A DNA stretch of 64,000 bases, from contig JAQFWX010000005.1 of assembly GCA_027605045.1 (NCBI GenBank), positions 1,798,001 through 1,862,000 on the forward strand, written 5' to 3'. Made by a program: the position numbers and the translations under genes. Positions 11,478 through 23,664 of the stretch are shown here, piece after piece (the stretch's first letter is position 1; each line of letters begins with the position of its first letter). Under the pieces are notes generated by a model. That model saw only the letters and a list, made by a program, of their open reading frames with translations. It was not told the DNA's origin and made no database searches. Source of the stretch: Phallus indusiatus (Eukaryota > Basidiomycota > Agaricomycetes > Phallales > Phallaceae).

Positions 11478-13323
11478 TTATTTTAATCGGATCCGCTGGA
11501 AATGTATATTACACTCTGCGTGATTTTGAGAGTTTCAAGGTATTGGTGAAACGATATGATAACAGACATACCTGAGATCCCCCCATGTCACTGGAGACAT
11601 AGCCCATGTCTTCAGCGTCTTCAGATCCATTTGAATATGCAGAACCAGGTACCTTTACAAGGAATTGATTTTGAGAATGAAATGTGAAGCAAAGACGTAC
11701 AGTCTTCTCTCGGGGGGAACCCTCGTTTGCTGGATGTCCGTCGCAGAGTGATTCAATAATTGAACGATGAATCCAAAAATGTTCACGCTGGTTGTCGTGT
11801 ACGGTCATATTTGCCGTAGAAGAGCCAGCGGTAATCCTCGATGGTAAACTAACAGTGTCATTGAATACTTGAACTTCTTCAGAAACACCATCTTCGAGGG
11901 CGTTCTCGAAAACAGCCACGGAGAGTCGAATGGAGGCACAATTAGCATGTGCTTTAGGCTTTCGTTTGGCCGACACGAGCGTGAATGGAGCTTCTATTGT
12001 GTTCTACTGTCGTGTTAGTGATAATTACTACGAGAATGTGGCAGACATTCAAGTACCCCATTGTCGATTTTTCGTACTGTTTCTAGCAAAAGTCGCATAA
12101 CGGCGCCTGGCCAAACCAGACTTCTAAACCTTTCAAATATTTTGGGTTTGGTACTCCACTGAAATTTATTGAAACAAGCGCGACCGAGTTTTGCTATATT
12201 CAGTTGGGATTTCCATAGACTTCCTGAGATGTGCTCAAGGTCCTCAGCACTGAAAATAGCTGGGTTTAAGTACGCCGCTAAAATTTCACTGCTGGGAAAC
12301 TCGTCTGAAATGTTATTTGCAACAGTCGGCTGGAGCTTTCCCTTAACTTCTTTCCTCCATGAATCGAGAAAATCCGTCCATGCCGATGGAGAATCAAGCC
12401 GATCGTTCCAATGTTGAACCAGGTCTTTTCCGAATCCGTGATATCGAAGATTGGTTGCAGTGATGCTACCACAACCCGTGAGACCCTACAATACAATTTG
12501 TAAATTCTGGAGAACAAAAAAAAAGCTAGACTTGCAGGATCATAATCGCCACCGCGCAGAAGAGCTATGAATACGAGTTCATCGCGGGAAAAATGAGAAC
12601 TTTCGAGTGTTTGGATGTCGTAGACATTGATGTATTCCATGTATGTTCTGGAATTGCCTTTCACACTTCGTAAAACTGTTCTAGCCCCAAAAATGAAGCA
12701 GTCAACATCGTCCGAAAGTACCGCGTCAATAATTCCTTCTGCATTTAGCTGAGCCAACGCTGCCTCGGCCTCACCAGGTGCCTTCGCATTTCTTGAGAGA
12801 GAGAACGCTAGAACAAGAAAGTAAACACTGACGGTGACACATTCGAAGCCAAAAGCAATTATCAGCTCTCGAATATTATTGAGTTGTGAGTTTTCGGCTA
12901 TTTTCAACTCTTTGTTGCGTTTTGTATTTGGCCGGTTAGGGCCGTCGAAGACGAATAATGGAAGAACTGGAGCCCCAAGTAATCTCGAAATCGTTAGTTA
13001 AATCGGGAATCCGCAAAACCCATGCGAGTAATAATTACCTGCAACACCGGTGAAAAAATACTTGCAGTTCACCATTCCTAGTCTGGCCGGCGACTTTTCG
13101 GGCATGAAAGAACCATAGAGAAACATCAATTCCAATCCGATATGCGCGCAGGCCTTCTGGATTGACCTCGAATCCTCGTCTGACTGAAAGTTCCATCAGG
13201 GGTTGCTCCTTTTCTGTTTCCGGGAGATTCTAAATAAAAGTTGAATGATTCAAATCATCCAAGGCTAAGCCTAGGCAGAAGCAGAAAACTTTTACTTACC
13301 TCCCATAGACCTTTTATTCCCAT
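11478..13323 (-). CDS. XPG-I / Rad2-family nuclease, GEN1-like (494 aa, 7 exons)
   Basis: Exons on the minus strand are 13323-13300, 13229-13039, 12983-12839, 12781-12536, 12485-12057, 12003-11572 and 11495-11478, ending in TAA. The start MGIKGLWE is the typical N-terminus of this family. Acidic active-site residues are all present: GIDVS (D43), FVFDG (D85), APGEAEA (E124, E126), SDDVD (D145, D147) and GGDYD (D199). The helix-hairpin-helix segment GLTGCGSITA follows directly. Such enzymes cut branched DNA (flaps or Holliday junctions) in the nucleus. The length and weak C-terminus fit the expanded 'PIN domain-like' paralogues of Agaricomycetes better than canonical Yen1. The intron at 12535-12486 appears to start with GC (GCAAGT). 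The 57-nt intron at 12838-12782 is a multiple of three without a stop, so that junction is less certain. Confidence 0.88.
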
Positions 13324-13957
13324 CTTGGAATGTTAGAGTGAGAGTAAGAGAGAAGAAAACGAACGGGAAAATGACTTTGCCACCCCCTTTCACCTAGATA
13401 GACAGCGAGGAAGAAATCCGGGTGGGCTTTCACACCAATAAACAGGCTCGAATGATATTGTATTTGCAGGGAGAGGCGAGATTCTATGTTACACTATGTT
13501 TGTAGGCTAGCCCCGTTGCGAAAAACCAAAAAAAGAGAGAATAAGGATCCATCCTTCTCCATCCAGGCGCGTGTCGTACGAAAACTCGCGTCGGTCGTGA
13601 CTTTTGGTCCGCTCGATCGCAGGTAACCAGCATTTGTTCGGCAGGCCCCGCGGGGTCCGAATCAGCCGCGTCCACCAATCGGCGTGCGAGAATTGGGTCC
13701 GTGGACCGCTTACGTCATCGTCACCAGATGACCTCGGGCACTTAGCGCCCGTCACCGGGCTTGTGATATATTGAAAGAATGCTTCATTTGGTACTACTCA
13801 TGGGGTACATTACGTCATCTGGTGGAATCTTCGGTCGTCTTGCGATGGGATTTGTCGGGGTTATGTGCCCGAGATGAAGTAAGATATTATCTATGATATT
13901 TCCATAAATAATCTCATCTTTATCTCTAACTTACACTGTTACGCAACTCTCGCAGAC
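13324..13957. other. Divergent promoter region between nuclease and dehydrogenase genes
   Basis: The two genes are transcribed away from each other, so this stretch should hold both promoters. GC-rich sequence around 13,560-13,770 has short minus-strand frames that look like chance frames. No defined regulatory motif could be assigned. Confidence 0.45.
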
Positions 13958-15092
13958 ATGTCTACACCGGCAAAACAGCTGGTCTGGTTCATAACTGGCA
14001 CATCGTACGTTTTCAAGACTTATTCAATACCAAGATCTCGCTCATTTAACAAATGTCTAGTACCGGTATAGGTCGTGAACTCACCTTGGCCGCTTTAAAG
14101 CGTGGAGAGAAGGTTATAGCAACAGTCCGCAATATTGCTAAAATCAATGATTTGAAAAAAGCGGGTGCCGGTATTCTGCAATTGGATGTTACGGATTCGC
14201 TAGACAACCTGCATGCCATTACGAAAGAAGCTGTTAAAATTCACGGCCGTATTGATGTTTTGGTTAATAACGCAGCCTATGGTGAGATCGGCGTGTTGGA
14301 AGAAAATACGTAAGACAGTTATTATGTTTCGTATGTGGTGGTATATGATCGTTCAAATTGTAGCCCCGAGGAAACGTACCGACTATACAAGTATACGATT
14401 TCTACTCTAGTCTTACGGATGCGCTGATCATATCTTAATCCAGCACGCTTGTCTTTGGAGCACTAAATACTATCCGTGCTGTTCTACCTTACATGGGAGC
14501 TCAAAAATCGGGAACGGTCGTGTTCATGGGCTCTTTCGGCGCGTGGAGGGGTTCCTCAAATTTTGGGCTCTATACCAGTGCTAAATCTGCTATACGAAGT
14601 TAGTACCAGCTTTGGTTATTTGACAAGTCGTAAAAATTGTTGTTCTAGCTCTGTCAGAAACGTTGCACTATGAGATTGAACCTTTGGGTCTTAGAAGCAT
14701 TTGTTTTGAGTCGGGATTTGTCAGGACGTCCTTGCTTGAAGAAGGTCATCTTATGCCATATAACCCGAGGATCGCAGATTATAACGAAATGACAAAAGCA
14801 AAAATGGCTGGTCTTAATGGTACGTGTGCGCTCGAATCTGTTCAAGGGGTTTTTGAAATAACGATTGCAAAAAGCGTATAAAGGGAAGCAACTTGGTGAC
14901 CCTACGAGAGTTGCACAAGTAATCTTGGACGTTGTGCGTCAAGAAGGTGTCGCTCACGGACGACAAATCCCACTGGTCCTTCAGCTTGGTAGCGATTCTT
15001 TGGGGCTTCAGAGTATTTTGGAGAAAACTGCTCAGACGTTGACAGAATGGGAAGATGTGATAATTGGAACTGATTTTCCAAATGGTAGTTAA
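13958..15092 (+). CDS. Short-chain dehydrogenase/reductase (288 aa, 6 exons)
   Basis: Exons are 13958-14004, 14061-14309, 14364-14390, 14444-14598, 14649-14819 and 14875-15092. The third exon is only 27 nt, and all junctions keep the frame. The classical SDR signature is complete. The nucleotide-binding turn is TGTSTGIG (13-20), the NNAAYG motif is at 85-90, and the catalytic set is S138, Y151 and K155 (YTSAK). The protein starts almost directly with the Rossmann fold and has no signal peptide, so a cytosolic NAD(P)-dependent oxidoreductase is expected. The C-terminal part (SGFVRTSLLEEGH) resembles the 'oxidoreductase, SDR family, retinol dehydrogenase-like' group common in fungi. The substrate is unknown. 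It lies just left of the DUF6535 array and about 36 kb from the terpene synthase, so a shared pathway is not implied. Confidence 0.9.
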
Positions 15093-15565
15093 AATGTCGT
15101 CTGCTGGAATGTTAATTGCACAGGGAATTGTCAGAGATCTTGAAGTTACCTTTGTTTTCTTCGTCTGAATCAGGAGCCAAGCTACTCCGAGAAACGTCCC
15201 GCTGATTAGGACTAACAGCAATGAATAGCTTCCCTGTGGGCCTTGTCATCCTTCGTTAGGCATGTCAATCCAGTATTACTGGTTGAATACTAGTAAGGCT
15301 ACCGCAAGGTTTCGTTTCAAACATCTATTCTCCGTCTGGCATCAATGACCATCTCACTTTTAATGGCCAACCAATAAACACCGCTTGCCAATGCGCCACA
15401 AGAGTCGAGACAATGATGAGTAAATAACGGCTTTGAGAAAACCATATGACTAGATCTTTTGACAATAAATGATAGACGACTCGAACAGCAAGACCATCAA
15501 CCGCGTATATATCGGACCAGCGAAATGTGACCTATGTATAGTCATAACCGGCCATTTTCTGACTC
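15093..15565. other. Intergenic; left edge of the segmental array
   Basis: No gene is visible. A short stretch at about 15,505-15,566 resembles 42,650-42,715, upstream of the FMO gene. Homology to the other array units begins at about 15,566. Confidence 0.4.
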
Positions 15566-16430
15566 TGCGTTGTTTGAGCGCCAAACTAAAACACGAAATT
15601 CTCCGGAAGTGTTCTCTGGGACATTTCTTTCTAGATTCATCAAGAAGGTGAACGTCGCTGTCATGCATGTCAAATGTATTGGAAAGTGCGCGTCCGTTTT
15701 ATTTATGAAAAATTGGCTGATTGTGTGAAATTCAGGTTACACGGTATTCTTTTGTTGATTACAACATAGTAAGACGAAATAGGACTGTACTGCAAAGCAA
15801 TTAATATATCACTGGATCACTAGATTCGAGCCATATTCGTCTATGCGATATCAGATTCCTTTGGAAACTGAATAGCCACGTGAAGAGCGAATACGACTGG
15901 GAGCTGTACTAACCTGTGTGGTTACTTATCGCCTTTCCGTCTTGACGCGTCATGTAAGTGACTATTACTATCTTGCTAAACTAAATTATGGTTCTCGCTC
16001 AAGTACATAGCCGCTAGAAATTGTAGATGGTGCTGGGCTCCAAACATCAGGCGAAGCAGTGCGTCGATCATGTATGTAGGGAACAGCTCACTCGCACGAA
16101 TGCGGTAACAGCCTCTGACAAAAATGACAGATCCGACAGGACGATTACAAGTGGTGGGCTTCTACCAGGCACCAGAAATCTGTGTTGACTTTTGAAAAAG
16201 TTAGTAAATATAGAAAATCGAGTACTGATTGGTGTTTATTTTATTAAAGTTCAATTAGATGGTGCACGTTTTCTGGCACCCAATCCTATTAGTATTGATC
16301 TTCACTGCCACGAGATGCAAAGGAAGCGAGCGTCTTGAGTAACAAACTGAAGGCAAGTTTTGGCACAAACTTTTTTCAACATCCCCTGTTCACATAACCC
16401 TATATCTCAATCAACCATCAGCTACATATC

Positions 16431-19400
16431 ATGTTTAGCTTGAGAGGAACAACAGCGCTCATTGAGGCTCAGAACGAAAATGGAAGAAGTTCTGGAGTGG
16501 CCCCGGGAAGACCTAGTAGTGCGTCGATTACTGAAAGCTCTTCGCCAACAAGCACCCGGGCGATTTTTTTGGACGAGGACGGCTGCAGCGAGCAATCTAA
16601 GCCACTCCGCGATCTGCTCAGTGTGTTTTCTGTTTCACGATATGCTATATTCAAGTTTCATCATTTAATTTTTCAAAGGCCGTGCTCCTCAGGCTGATGT
16701 TACCCAGCCTAATAGACAACGACGCAAGAAGAAACATAGGAGCGTTTTTGGACTAACACACGAAATTGGTCGTGAGAATCACAACTTCCGCTTACCCTAT
16801 GCAATCTAACATGACACATGTTAGTGAATAATAGAGATGCATACGAGCAGAAATATGTTCGAGATCGATATGGAGAAGAGGCTTCGGAGAATGCTCGTAT
16901 TTGGTTGACTTACCTTGACGAAGCCGAGCCATTTGATCGTGAGAGAGTTGAAGAGTGGAAAGGGGCGGCAGATGTTCTCCTAGTTTTTGTAAAACATATT
17001 CATTTTGTTTTCTTACTTAAGCTCATTATTTTGTTGCCAGGCCGGTCTGTTCTCCAGTGTTATAACGACATTCATTGTACAGGCTTTGCAGAGCCTACAA
17101 CAAGATAACTCCCAAGTCTCTGCATCCCTGTTATTCACAATAGCTGGCATCCTACGAGCCCAATCTAATGGCACCCCAATAAATATGATCCCAAACTCAA
17201 CATTGACGCCCACATCGCCGTTCACACCATCGACTAACGCATTGTTAGTAAACGGTCTGTGGTTCACTAGCTTAGCGATCACGTTATCTACAGCGTTATT
17301 TGCTGTCATCGCGAAACAATGGGCACGCTATTCCTTGTCTTCTATCCCTGGAACAGCCAAGGAAAGGGCGAGGGTCCACTGTGGAAAAAACCGCCACTGA
17401 AGTAAGTGGTATTCAGTGGGTATGACCACTGAGTGACATTATTCAGTGGTCGATTAGTGGTTATACCCACTGATAATCAGTGGTAACTCAGTGGCCAGTC
17501 AGTGGTCAGTGGGAAGTCAGTGGTTCATTACCACTGACCTCGAGATGCAGTGGTTATTCAGTGGTGATGGTCCCACTGAATGTCAGTGGTGGGCCAGTGG
17601 TGGGTCAGTGGCTGACAATATGCAGTGGTTCTATACCACTGGAATACCAAAGCCTGCTTAACCTACTAGCGTGTAATTAATTAATTATTTTTTTTAGTGA
17701 AAAAATATATATATATTTTGGGTCCAGTTCCTTAAGGCTTAAGTATAAGCACGTGACGTGACGCGTGGCACGTGACTATCTGTGTTTGAATCGGAGTTGA
17801 AAAATGATTGTATGCGCGTGTTATCGTTTTTAAAGCACTTCTCTTTTTTCTCCCCCCATCTCGCTCTCTCATCCCACCACCATCCACGTCCCCATCTCGC
17901 TCCCTCATCCCACCATTCACGTCACCATTCACACCGCCATTCACACCACCGTCCACACCATCACCCACACCACTATCAAGCACGTCCTTTCGCCTTGTCT
18001 TCCCGAAGTCCAACTTACGCCGATGTTGTTTGTTGTCCACAGGGACTTTAAGTCACACCAGTAAGTTACTCTTATCAGTCATGCACTTGTAGGTACTGAT
18101 GTCCAGACATGCAGGCTTTACTACTCGCGCCACACGCTTCGTGGGACTTGGGGATATGAGGCTGTAAGAGCGACGGGAGATCGGGATCTGGGTGCAATTG
18201 GGAGGCAAGTTGTATCTGGACGCTTTAGTAGAGTCGTTAGCATTACCATTTTTTTTGTATATATATGTAATATTTTATTACAAATAAAAAATAAATTACC
18301 TAACATCGTAATAACAAATAAAAATCGAGAACGAACGACAGATAAATGTACGAACCGAGAAATCGCCGCTAGACTTATCACACTTAATTGTCAGTGGAAA
18401 ATACCACTGACCGCCACTGAGTTCCAGTGGTTTTTACCACGGAAACGGCGGAAGTTCCGCTGAATTTCAGTGGTGGAACCACTGACAAACCACTGGTATC
18501 GAGTGGGTAAACCCACTGGGTCACCACTGAGTATCAGTGGCAGTCAGTGGCGTTTTTTTCCACAGTGGTCAGGCAACTACGGTTCAAAGGCTTTGAAGTG
18601 TGGAAGGTCGGTGCCATCCTTGACCTCCTTCCCGTCCTTCTGTATCTTGCTGTTGGTCTGTTCCTCACGGGCATCATCATAATGCTGTTTCCATTGAACG
18701 CTACCATCGCGTGGACGATTGTGGGTATTACGGGGATCACCTATACCTTGTACTTTATTTCTGTGATATTACCGATTCGGTATCCAGAATGTCCATATAC
18801 AACCTCGATGACAATTTATGTCGGCGTTCTCTTTTTTGTTCTACGAAACATTTTCAATCGGGGTCTTCAGGTTGTCCGGAGAAAAATCAATCCTGAAGCC
18901 AGTGTCGTTCGGAGATTCTATGGCAACTTGACTGGATTCACCAAGTGGAGAGAAGATCAAATAAAACAAGCAGTTGAAACCGCAACGCACCTCGATTTTG
19001 AGGCACTCCGTTGGCTCTATGGGATTTCCTGGAACAGAAGCGTTCATCGAATGATTGCACGTTGTGCCGCGGTGAATCCAATAATCAGTACACAATTTGG
19101 ATATGGTATCCTTAGAGATCTCACCCGTAGTTTGGAAATCAGTAAAGCCAATATTGTGGACTTGCGTTATGGTCTATACTTGGATCTCCTGACTAATGAA
19201 CGCGATCACTGGCGTCTCCTCCGGTCTATTCCCGATGCGCAAGAAAATCACCTGGAAGGAGAAGAGTTTCAAGCCTATCTCGACATTGCAGACACTGTGT
19301 TACAACACAATGATAAGCTCCAAATTCTCCATGATGCGATCAAGGGCAATTGCAGACTTCCACTGGCCATGTGGGGTTACCTCCTAGAGATGAAACCCGA

Positions 19401-20610
19401 TGCTACCATAGCTGCGCATATACTCATCAGTATGGGTGGCGTGGGGGTGGTACGCTTTGAAAAACTGGGATCGTGGAAGTTTGATTGCCTGTTTGGTCAC
19501 TTGAAAGCCGAAACTTATGAAACGTGCTACAACCTCCTTCTCGTCATTTATCGTAACCTCACCTCCCATGATCAATTCGACATTGGAAAAAAGCGAAAAC
19601 GGGAGTCCTTGAAACAGGTGTTTGAGAGCTTTTTGAATCGTCTTATATCCTCTCATTTCCCTCGCCGATTAGTGGATGGCCTCCGTTTACCGTACCCCTT
19701 CCGATTCTTCACAGAGATTTGCTGCGTGGACTCTTTCTGGTGCGAGTCTATGACAGATGACGCTAGATGTAATGCAGTTTTGGCTTTGCATGCAATGGAT
19801 CCCCCGTCATTTGCAAAACATCGATTGGATCACTACTTCCCTTTTGCGGACCGCCACGACCTCTCTCTCATATATAAATGGTACTCGCGAGATCTCGACT
19901 CGAAGCTCTCATGTTACACACCTCCCTTTTTCGTGCTGCTGCTCGCGTCCAAGAACCCATATCATCTATCCACAATCCTCTTGAATGACACAAATGCTGT
20001 CTCTAACTTTTCAAAATGTGTTCAGAACCTGGCGAATTGTGATACCTGGCATAGGGAGGAGCCAATCAGGATACTTCAAATGTTAATGGACCTCCTTAAA
20101 TCCGTGGACCCGAAGAAGAATTCCAGGCTGTTCACCGTTCTTTACAACCGCTCCGTGCTTTTACAACTATGGGCACTCCTCGTGCGCTACGGCCTCGATA
20201 CAAAAGAATATTTCCTGCTTCTGAATTCGAAGATTGCGAGGGACAAGTTGGACGAGCTATATGCCGCTATGAATGAACTGGCCCAATCTGACTACGCAAA
20301 TTTACCTATTACATTTCAACGAGAGTATTACAGGATCACGGACAATGCTCGTCCGAGTCGTATCTTAACGGCATCTGTGCGTCAGTTTGGACAACTCATC
20401 CGTGTGTCCCACATACAACCTGAGGCCACTTCCAATCGATCTGCGCCTGGGAATGCAACGTCAATCAATGACCACGATAACGAAGAGCGTGCACAGGCGC
20501 CTGGCCCGGATGAGGTACTTCATTTACTACAGAGTTCATCATCCTTGAGAGTTCCCTTACTGAGACACGTGTATAGCGTAGAACCTTTAACTTTACGGGG
20601 AATTGGATGA
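16431..20610 (+). CDS. DUF6535 membrane protein, copy 1 (943 aa if the element is spliced out)
   Basis: Exons are 16431-16620, 16679-16771, 16825-16988 and 17041-17380, then 18566-20610 if the CACTA-like element is removed as an intron. Otherwise the frame stops at 17,398-17,400 and the gene is broken. The protein has a short Ser/Glu-rich N-terminus, a basic QRRKKKHR segment, the DUF6535 core with about four hydrophobic helices, and a long helical C-terminal part without a recognised domain. No function is established for DUF6535. The element splits the core between the second and third membrane helices. Compared with copies 2 and 3, this copy has one N-terminal repeat unit instead of two and a shorter linker after FVLR. 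Intron 3 is 52 nt here and 51 nt in the others. Confidence 0.75.
17377..18567. mobile_element. CACTA-like non-autonomous transposon inside DUF6535 copy 1 (1,191 bp)
   Basis: The element starts CACTGTGGAAAAAA and ends in the near inverse TTTTTTTCCACAGTG. It is flanked by a 3-bp duplication, GTC, at 17,374-17,376 and 18,568-18,570. Copies 2 and 3 of the same gene are uninterrupted at this point, which gives the empty site directly. Both ends are packed with CAGTGG/CCACTG words, about 19 in the left 280 bp and about 12 in the right 180 bp. Such subterminal repeats are typical of CACTA/EnSpm elements. The inside has no transposase frame. It holds a C-rich minisatellite of CACC/CATT words (about 17,850-17,980) and AT-rich sequence. 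Confidence 0.85.
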
Positions 20611-21814
20611 AAAGTGTTCGAATCCATTCGGTTAAAGATTCACCGTCAAAACAGTGACCAGTCGACTGTTAGTTCGATCTCGCTTGGTGAAATGGGCCCT
20701 ACCTCAACAGCATAGTAAAATAAGTCCAGATAACAACGTTTTTTTTAAATACACTATATTTGAACTTGAAAAGGTGCTCTAAGTGGTAAAAATTACGGGC
20801 CAATAGAAATATCTTGCCAACTACTCCTGGTCGGAAAAAGCGGCAAAGAAAAAAAGTAAAACTAACCCACTACGCAACAGCACAGACACATTCTCGACCA
20901 CATTCGTACACATATGGCTCGTTGGGAAAACTCGTAGCCAATTCACAAGCTCAACCAATACATCATTACAATCTTTGATAAAGAAACGCTTTGGCATGAA
21001 GACCGGGAGCGCTGTAAGCTTTTCCAGGGAATAGAGCAACTAAGTTAGAATGTGAGATTGAAAATTTGAGACGGATGAAAGGACTGACATGCTTTCATCG
21101 AACGAAAGGCTGGTGGGCCGATGACAGATTGAAGATGCGTTCTTGGTTTTTGAAAACAGACACCGTCGTCAGTAACTCGAGAACAGAATAATAGCACAAA
21201 GTACGCACCGCTCATTTTTTAAAAAAAAATATCCGATCTGATTTTTCAACTCCTTCGAGACCCGGTTTTCGTTTTCAATTGCGGCGTGCGCGGTAGTGAT
21301 ACTCATGGCCGTCCACGCAGAAACAACCGCTATGCCGCAGACGGTCTCCCTCTTAAACAAGCGTCAGAGTGCAGGCGAAAATGGGACCAACAGCCTGATT
21401 TTCCCAGGTGAGAACAGGAAAAGAAAAGTAGAACAGATGATGTTTGTGTTCGCCTATTTGGGCAACCGGAAGTTGTTGTCAGAAAGGCTTACTAGGTTGA
21501 AAATTTGATTAACAGGGCGAAACTCTTATTTGACTGCATTCATTTTTAAACAGGTACGGATAGACGTTGAAAGAATGAAAGAATGAGAAAGCAGTGTGAT
21601 CGGAGAATATAGCTTGGTATCATGACTGGCTAATTTTGCGCGCAAGATTCGGGAGGACGCGAGGACGCGTAAGCAGACTGTTTTGGCGCTTATTTTCAAG
21701 GCGCATCAACTGGAACGGTAAGCTAGAACACATTTAGATACTGCGTTTACTTTGTTGGCTCTGATATCTGTTTTCTAGTTGACGCTGAAATGGTCAACGT
21801 TATCTAAATCCAGG
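20611..21814. other. Downstream segment of unit 1, shared by all three units
   Basis: It matches 29,371-33,340 (minus the LINE) and 40,480-41,650. A short plus-strand frame at about 21,304-21,408 (MAVHAETTAMPQTV start, LLNKRQSAGENGTN, then a GTGAGA donor) recurs at 30,180 and 41,575. It may be a former first exon, but I cannot identify it. Compared with units 2 and 3 there is a deletion of roughly 100 bp near 20,960. Confidence 0.4.
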
Positions 21815-22640
21815 TATCCCAGCTCAAGACATAGACGCGCAAACCGGTGCATTTGTTGACGCCTATGCAAGCTGGGGTGGAGGAACCGATTCATACCTCG
21901 AGTACCTCGTCAAACACACTCGTTTGGATCCGACTGTCGACCCTCTTTTAGTACTATTGTGGATATTGGACTGAAGTTGACCGACGCGTGTGTCGACACC
22001 TACTTCGGAACTGCGTAAGTTTTTAATCACTCATTCTTGTTCTGTGCGTTGAGATACCGTTTCAATCTTTCTAGAACAAGAATCGGACCTGAAATATTCA
22101 CATTCCTTTCTGAAGTCACAATCCAGCCACCTAACGGGACAGATGACGGAAACCCCGCCGAAACACCCATAACACAAGGGAACCTCGATTTCTTCGCCAA
22201 CACGACTTCTACATCTATGATGGATGGGAATTCCGGTCACATTCTTTGTCATGAAGTCATGGAATCCAACTTTTACGCGTGGCGTGCATCGAGCGATATC
22301 CAGTACTTGAACAACACAAAAAGCGTTATTTGCAGTTCCTCAAAGTTCCCGGTGGTGAAGGTGGCGTTAGCGGTTTTGATGGTATTGATAATGCTACGGT
22401 TACGGCCTCTACTCGTGTGGATAATCAAGAAAGTTTCTTCCTTGCTGAAGTCATGATATACTTGTGGGTTCTACTAGGCGTTGTTCCGGTTCTCTCAGAC
22501 TAACTTTTCAAAAGATACTTGGTGTCGATGATTCTAACAATATCTCGTTGGACGAATGGGTCTTCAACACCGAAAATCATCCTTTTCGTGCACCACCCAT
22601 TGACCCACAAGAAATGTACCAGAAGGATGCCAAGTAATTT
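21815..22640 (+). pseudogene. GH47 alpha-1,2-mannosidase relic, unit 1
   Basis: After a splice-like AG, the first piece reads GIPAQDIDAQTGAFVDAY, then SWGGGTDSYLEYLVKHTRL. This is a conserved GH47 block. It runs directly, out of frame, into VDIGLKLTDACVDTYFGTA, so the central exons between these blocks are missing. An intron follows, then TRIGPEIFTFLSEVT, the typical VMESNFYAWRASSD block, and NQESFFLAEVMIYL. It ends near NISLDEWVFNTE-type sequence at about 22,540-22,570. Working GH47 enzymes trim alpha-1,2-mannose from N-glycans in the secretory pathway. This copy lacks the N-terminal half and central part and is not functional. Unit 2 shows the same deletion. Confidence 0.8.
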
Positions 22641-22969
22641 TTCGGACCCCTTTTTGATGGCCCTCCAGTTTCTGTATGTTGGTTGTCACTTTTGGTTCCT
22701 CACCTCCACTCAACCCTCCATACAACGCGGTCAAATCACCAGCACCGACAGTTCCGTTCCCTCAAATCTCTCGAAATCCCAAACTAAGCAATGCCCTTCG
22801 TGTGAATCTTAATGTTTAAGTTCAAATGAATTGTGCTTCATTTCTTGTTGTCTTATTATGTAGAATTGCGTGTATATATTATGAAAATAGTTATTACAAC
22901 TTCGAAATCCCATTCAGTTTCTTGTAGAGAACTTTTCATACGGTGTTGTGCATTTAGTAAATACCGGGG

Positions 22970-23664
22970 ATATATCGGTATGTAAAGTGTTCTAACGCGT
23001 TTCGATAGTCGTCCCATGCCCGTCCGAAATGAGAAACATGTTTTTGTTCCTCTAGTTCAACACGTTTCAAAACCCAAAGCCAAACGAACGCCCCAAACAT
23101 AAAAAACAATCCTTACACAACCTTTACAGACCACAGCGACATCGTCCATCCATATACCGTGACCGAGCTTCCAACATTCAGCAACAGGAGTGCGTTTCCG
23201 ATAAGTATAACTGTTAACAGCTCTATAGCTTCCGTGTCGCACGAGGGAGTAAGGGCCCGAGTCTATTAGTTTACGGCTTAATAGGTTGCGAGTTGGAGCG
23301 TGAAGAATTGGCCTAATGACTTGATGCATATGAGGCGCAAAGCTTGTTATGAATGATGGAGGAAGGTGGTCTGATCAAGTGTCAGGTTAGTCAGTACTGA
23401 GATATAGTCGAGTGGTTTCGCGAATATCTGATATTAGGATTGAGCATACGATAAAAGAGGGTGCTAGGATTGGCTATTATAATGAATGAATTGAGTTCAT
23501 CGACAACTTGAAGGCAACTACGTGGCTTCTTTGGTCTGACTCACTGAGATAATCAATCCGCCCATTGAAGCAAGGTACTTCTCTTGCAAGGTGCTTTCGT
23601 CGTTTTTATCTGCCTTGGAAACCATATTAGGTGATATGATCGTCTTTATGGATAGAAAATCCAT
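22970..23664 (-). pseudogene. ICMT-like (STE14-type) methyltransferase relic, unit 1
   Basis: Reading the minus strand, an N-terminal piece with EKYLAS begins at about 23,664. The core GPYSLVRHGSY follows, then VTVYGWT and FVWLWVLKRVELEEQ, and the family-type end HFGRAWDDY near 22,990. These match the prenylcysteine carboxyl methyltransferase / phospholipid methyltransferase fold. RHGSY replaces the usual RHPSY. An in-frame stop follows VKVV and the C-terminal YAKRVPY block is lost. Working members methylate prenylated proteins at the ER membrane. This copy looks dead. Confidence 0.65.

Noticed and set aside
13484..13755. Minus-strand ORFs in the GC-rich promoter region
   Set aside because: There is no domain and no splice continuity, and two overlapping frames have similar length. 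GC content explains the open frames.
17377..18567. CRISPR-like or telomere-like array of CAGTGG words
   Set aside because: The words occur in both orientations at irregular spacing, only near the two ends of a flanked insertion, in a eukaryotic genome. This fits transposon subterminal repeats.
18547..20610. A separate gene starting near 18,547
   Set aside because: The frame starts without an ATG inside the right end of the CACTA-like element and continues the DUF6535 protein exactly where copies 2 and 3 do. It is the 3' part of copy 1, not an independent gene.
20821..21039. Minus-strand hydrophobic ORFs downstream of each DUF6535 gene
   Set aside because: The corresponding frames in units 2 and 3 are not conserved as proteins. 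Similarity is only at the DNA level from the segmental duplication.
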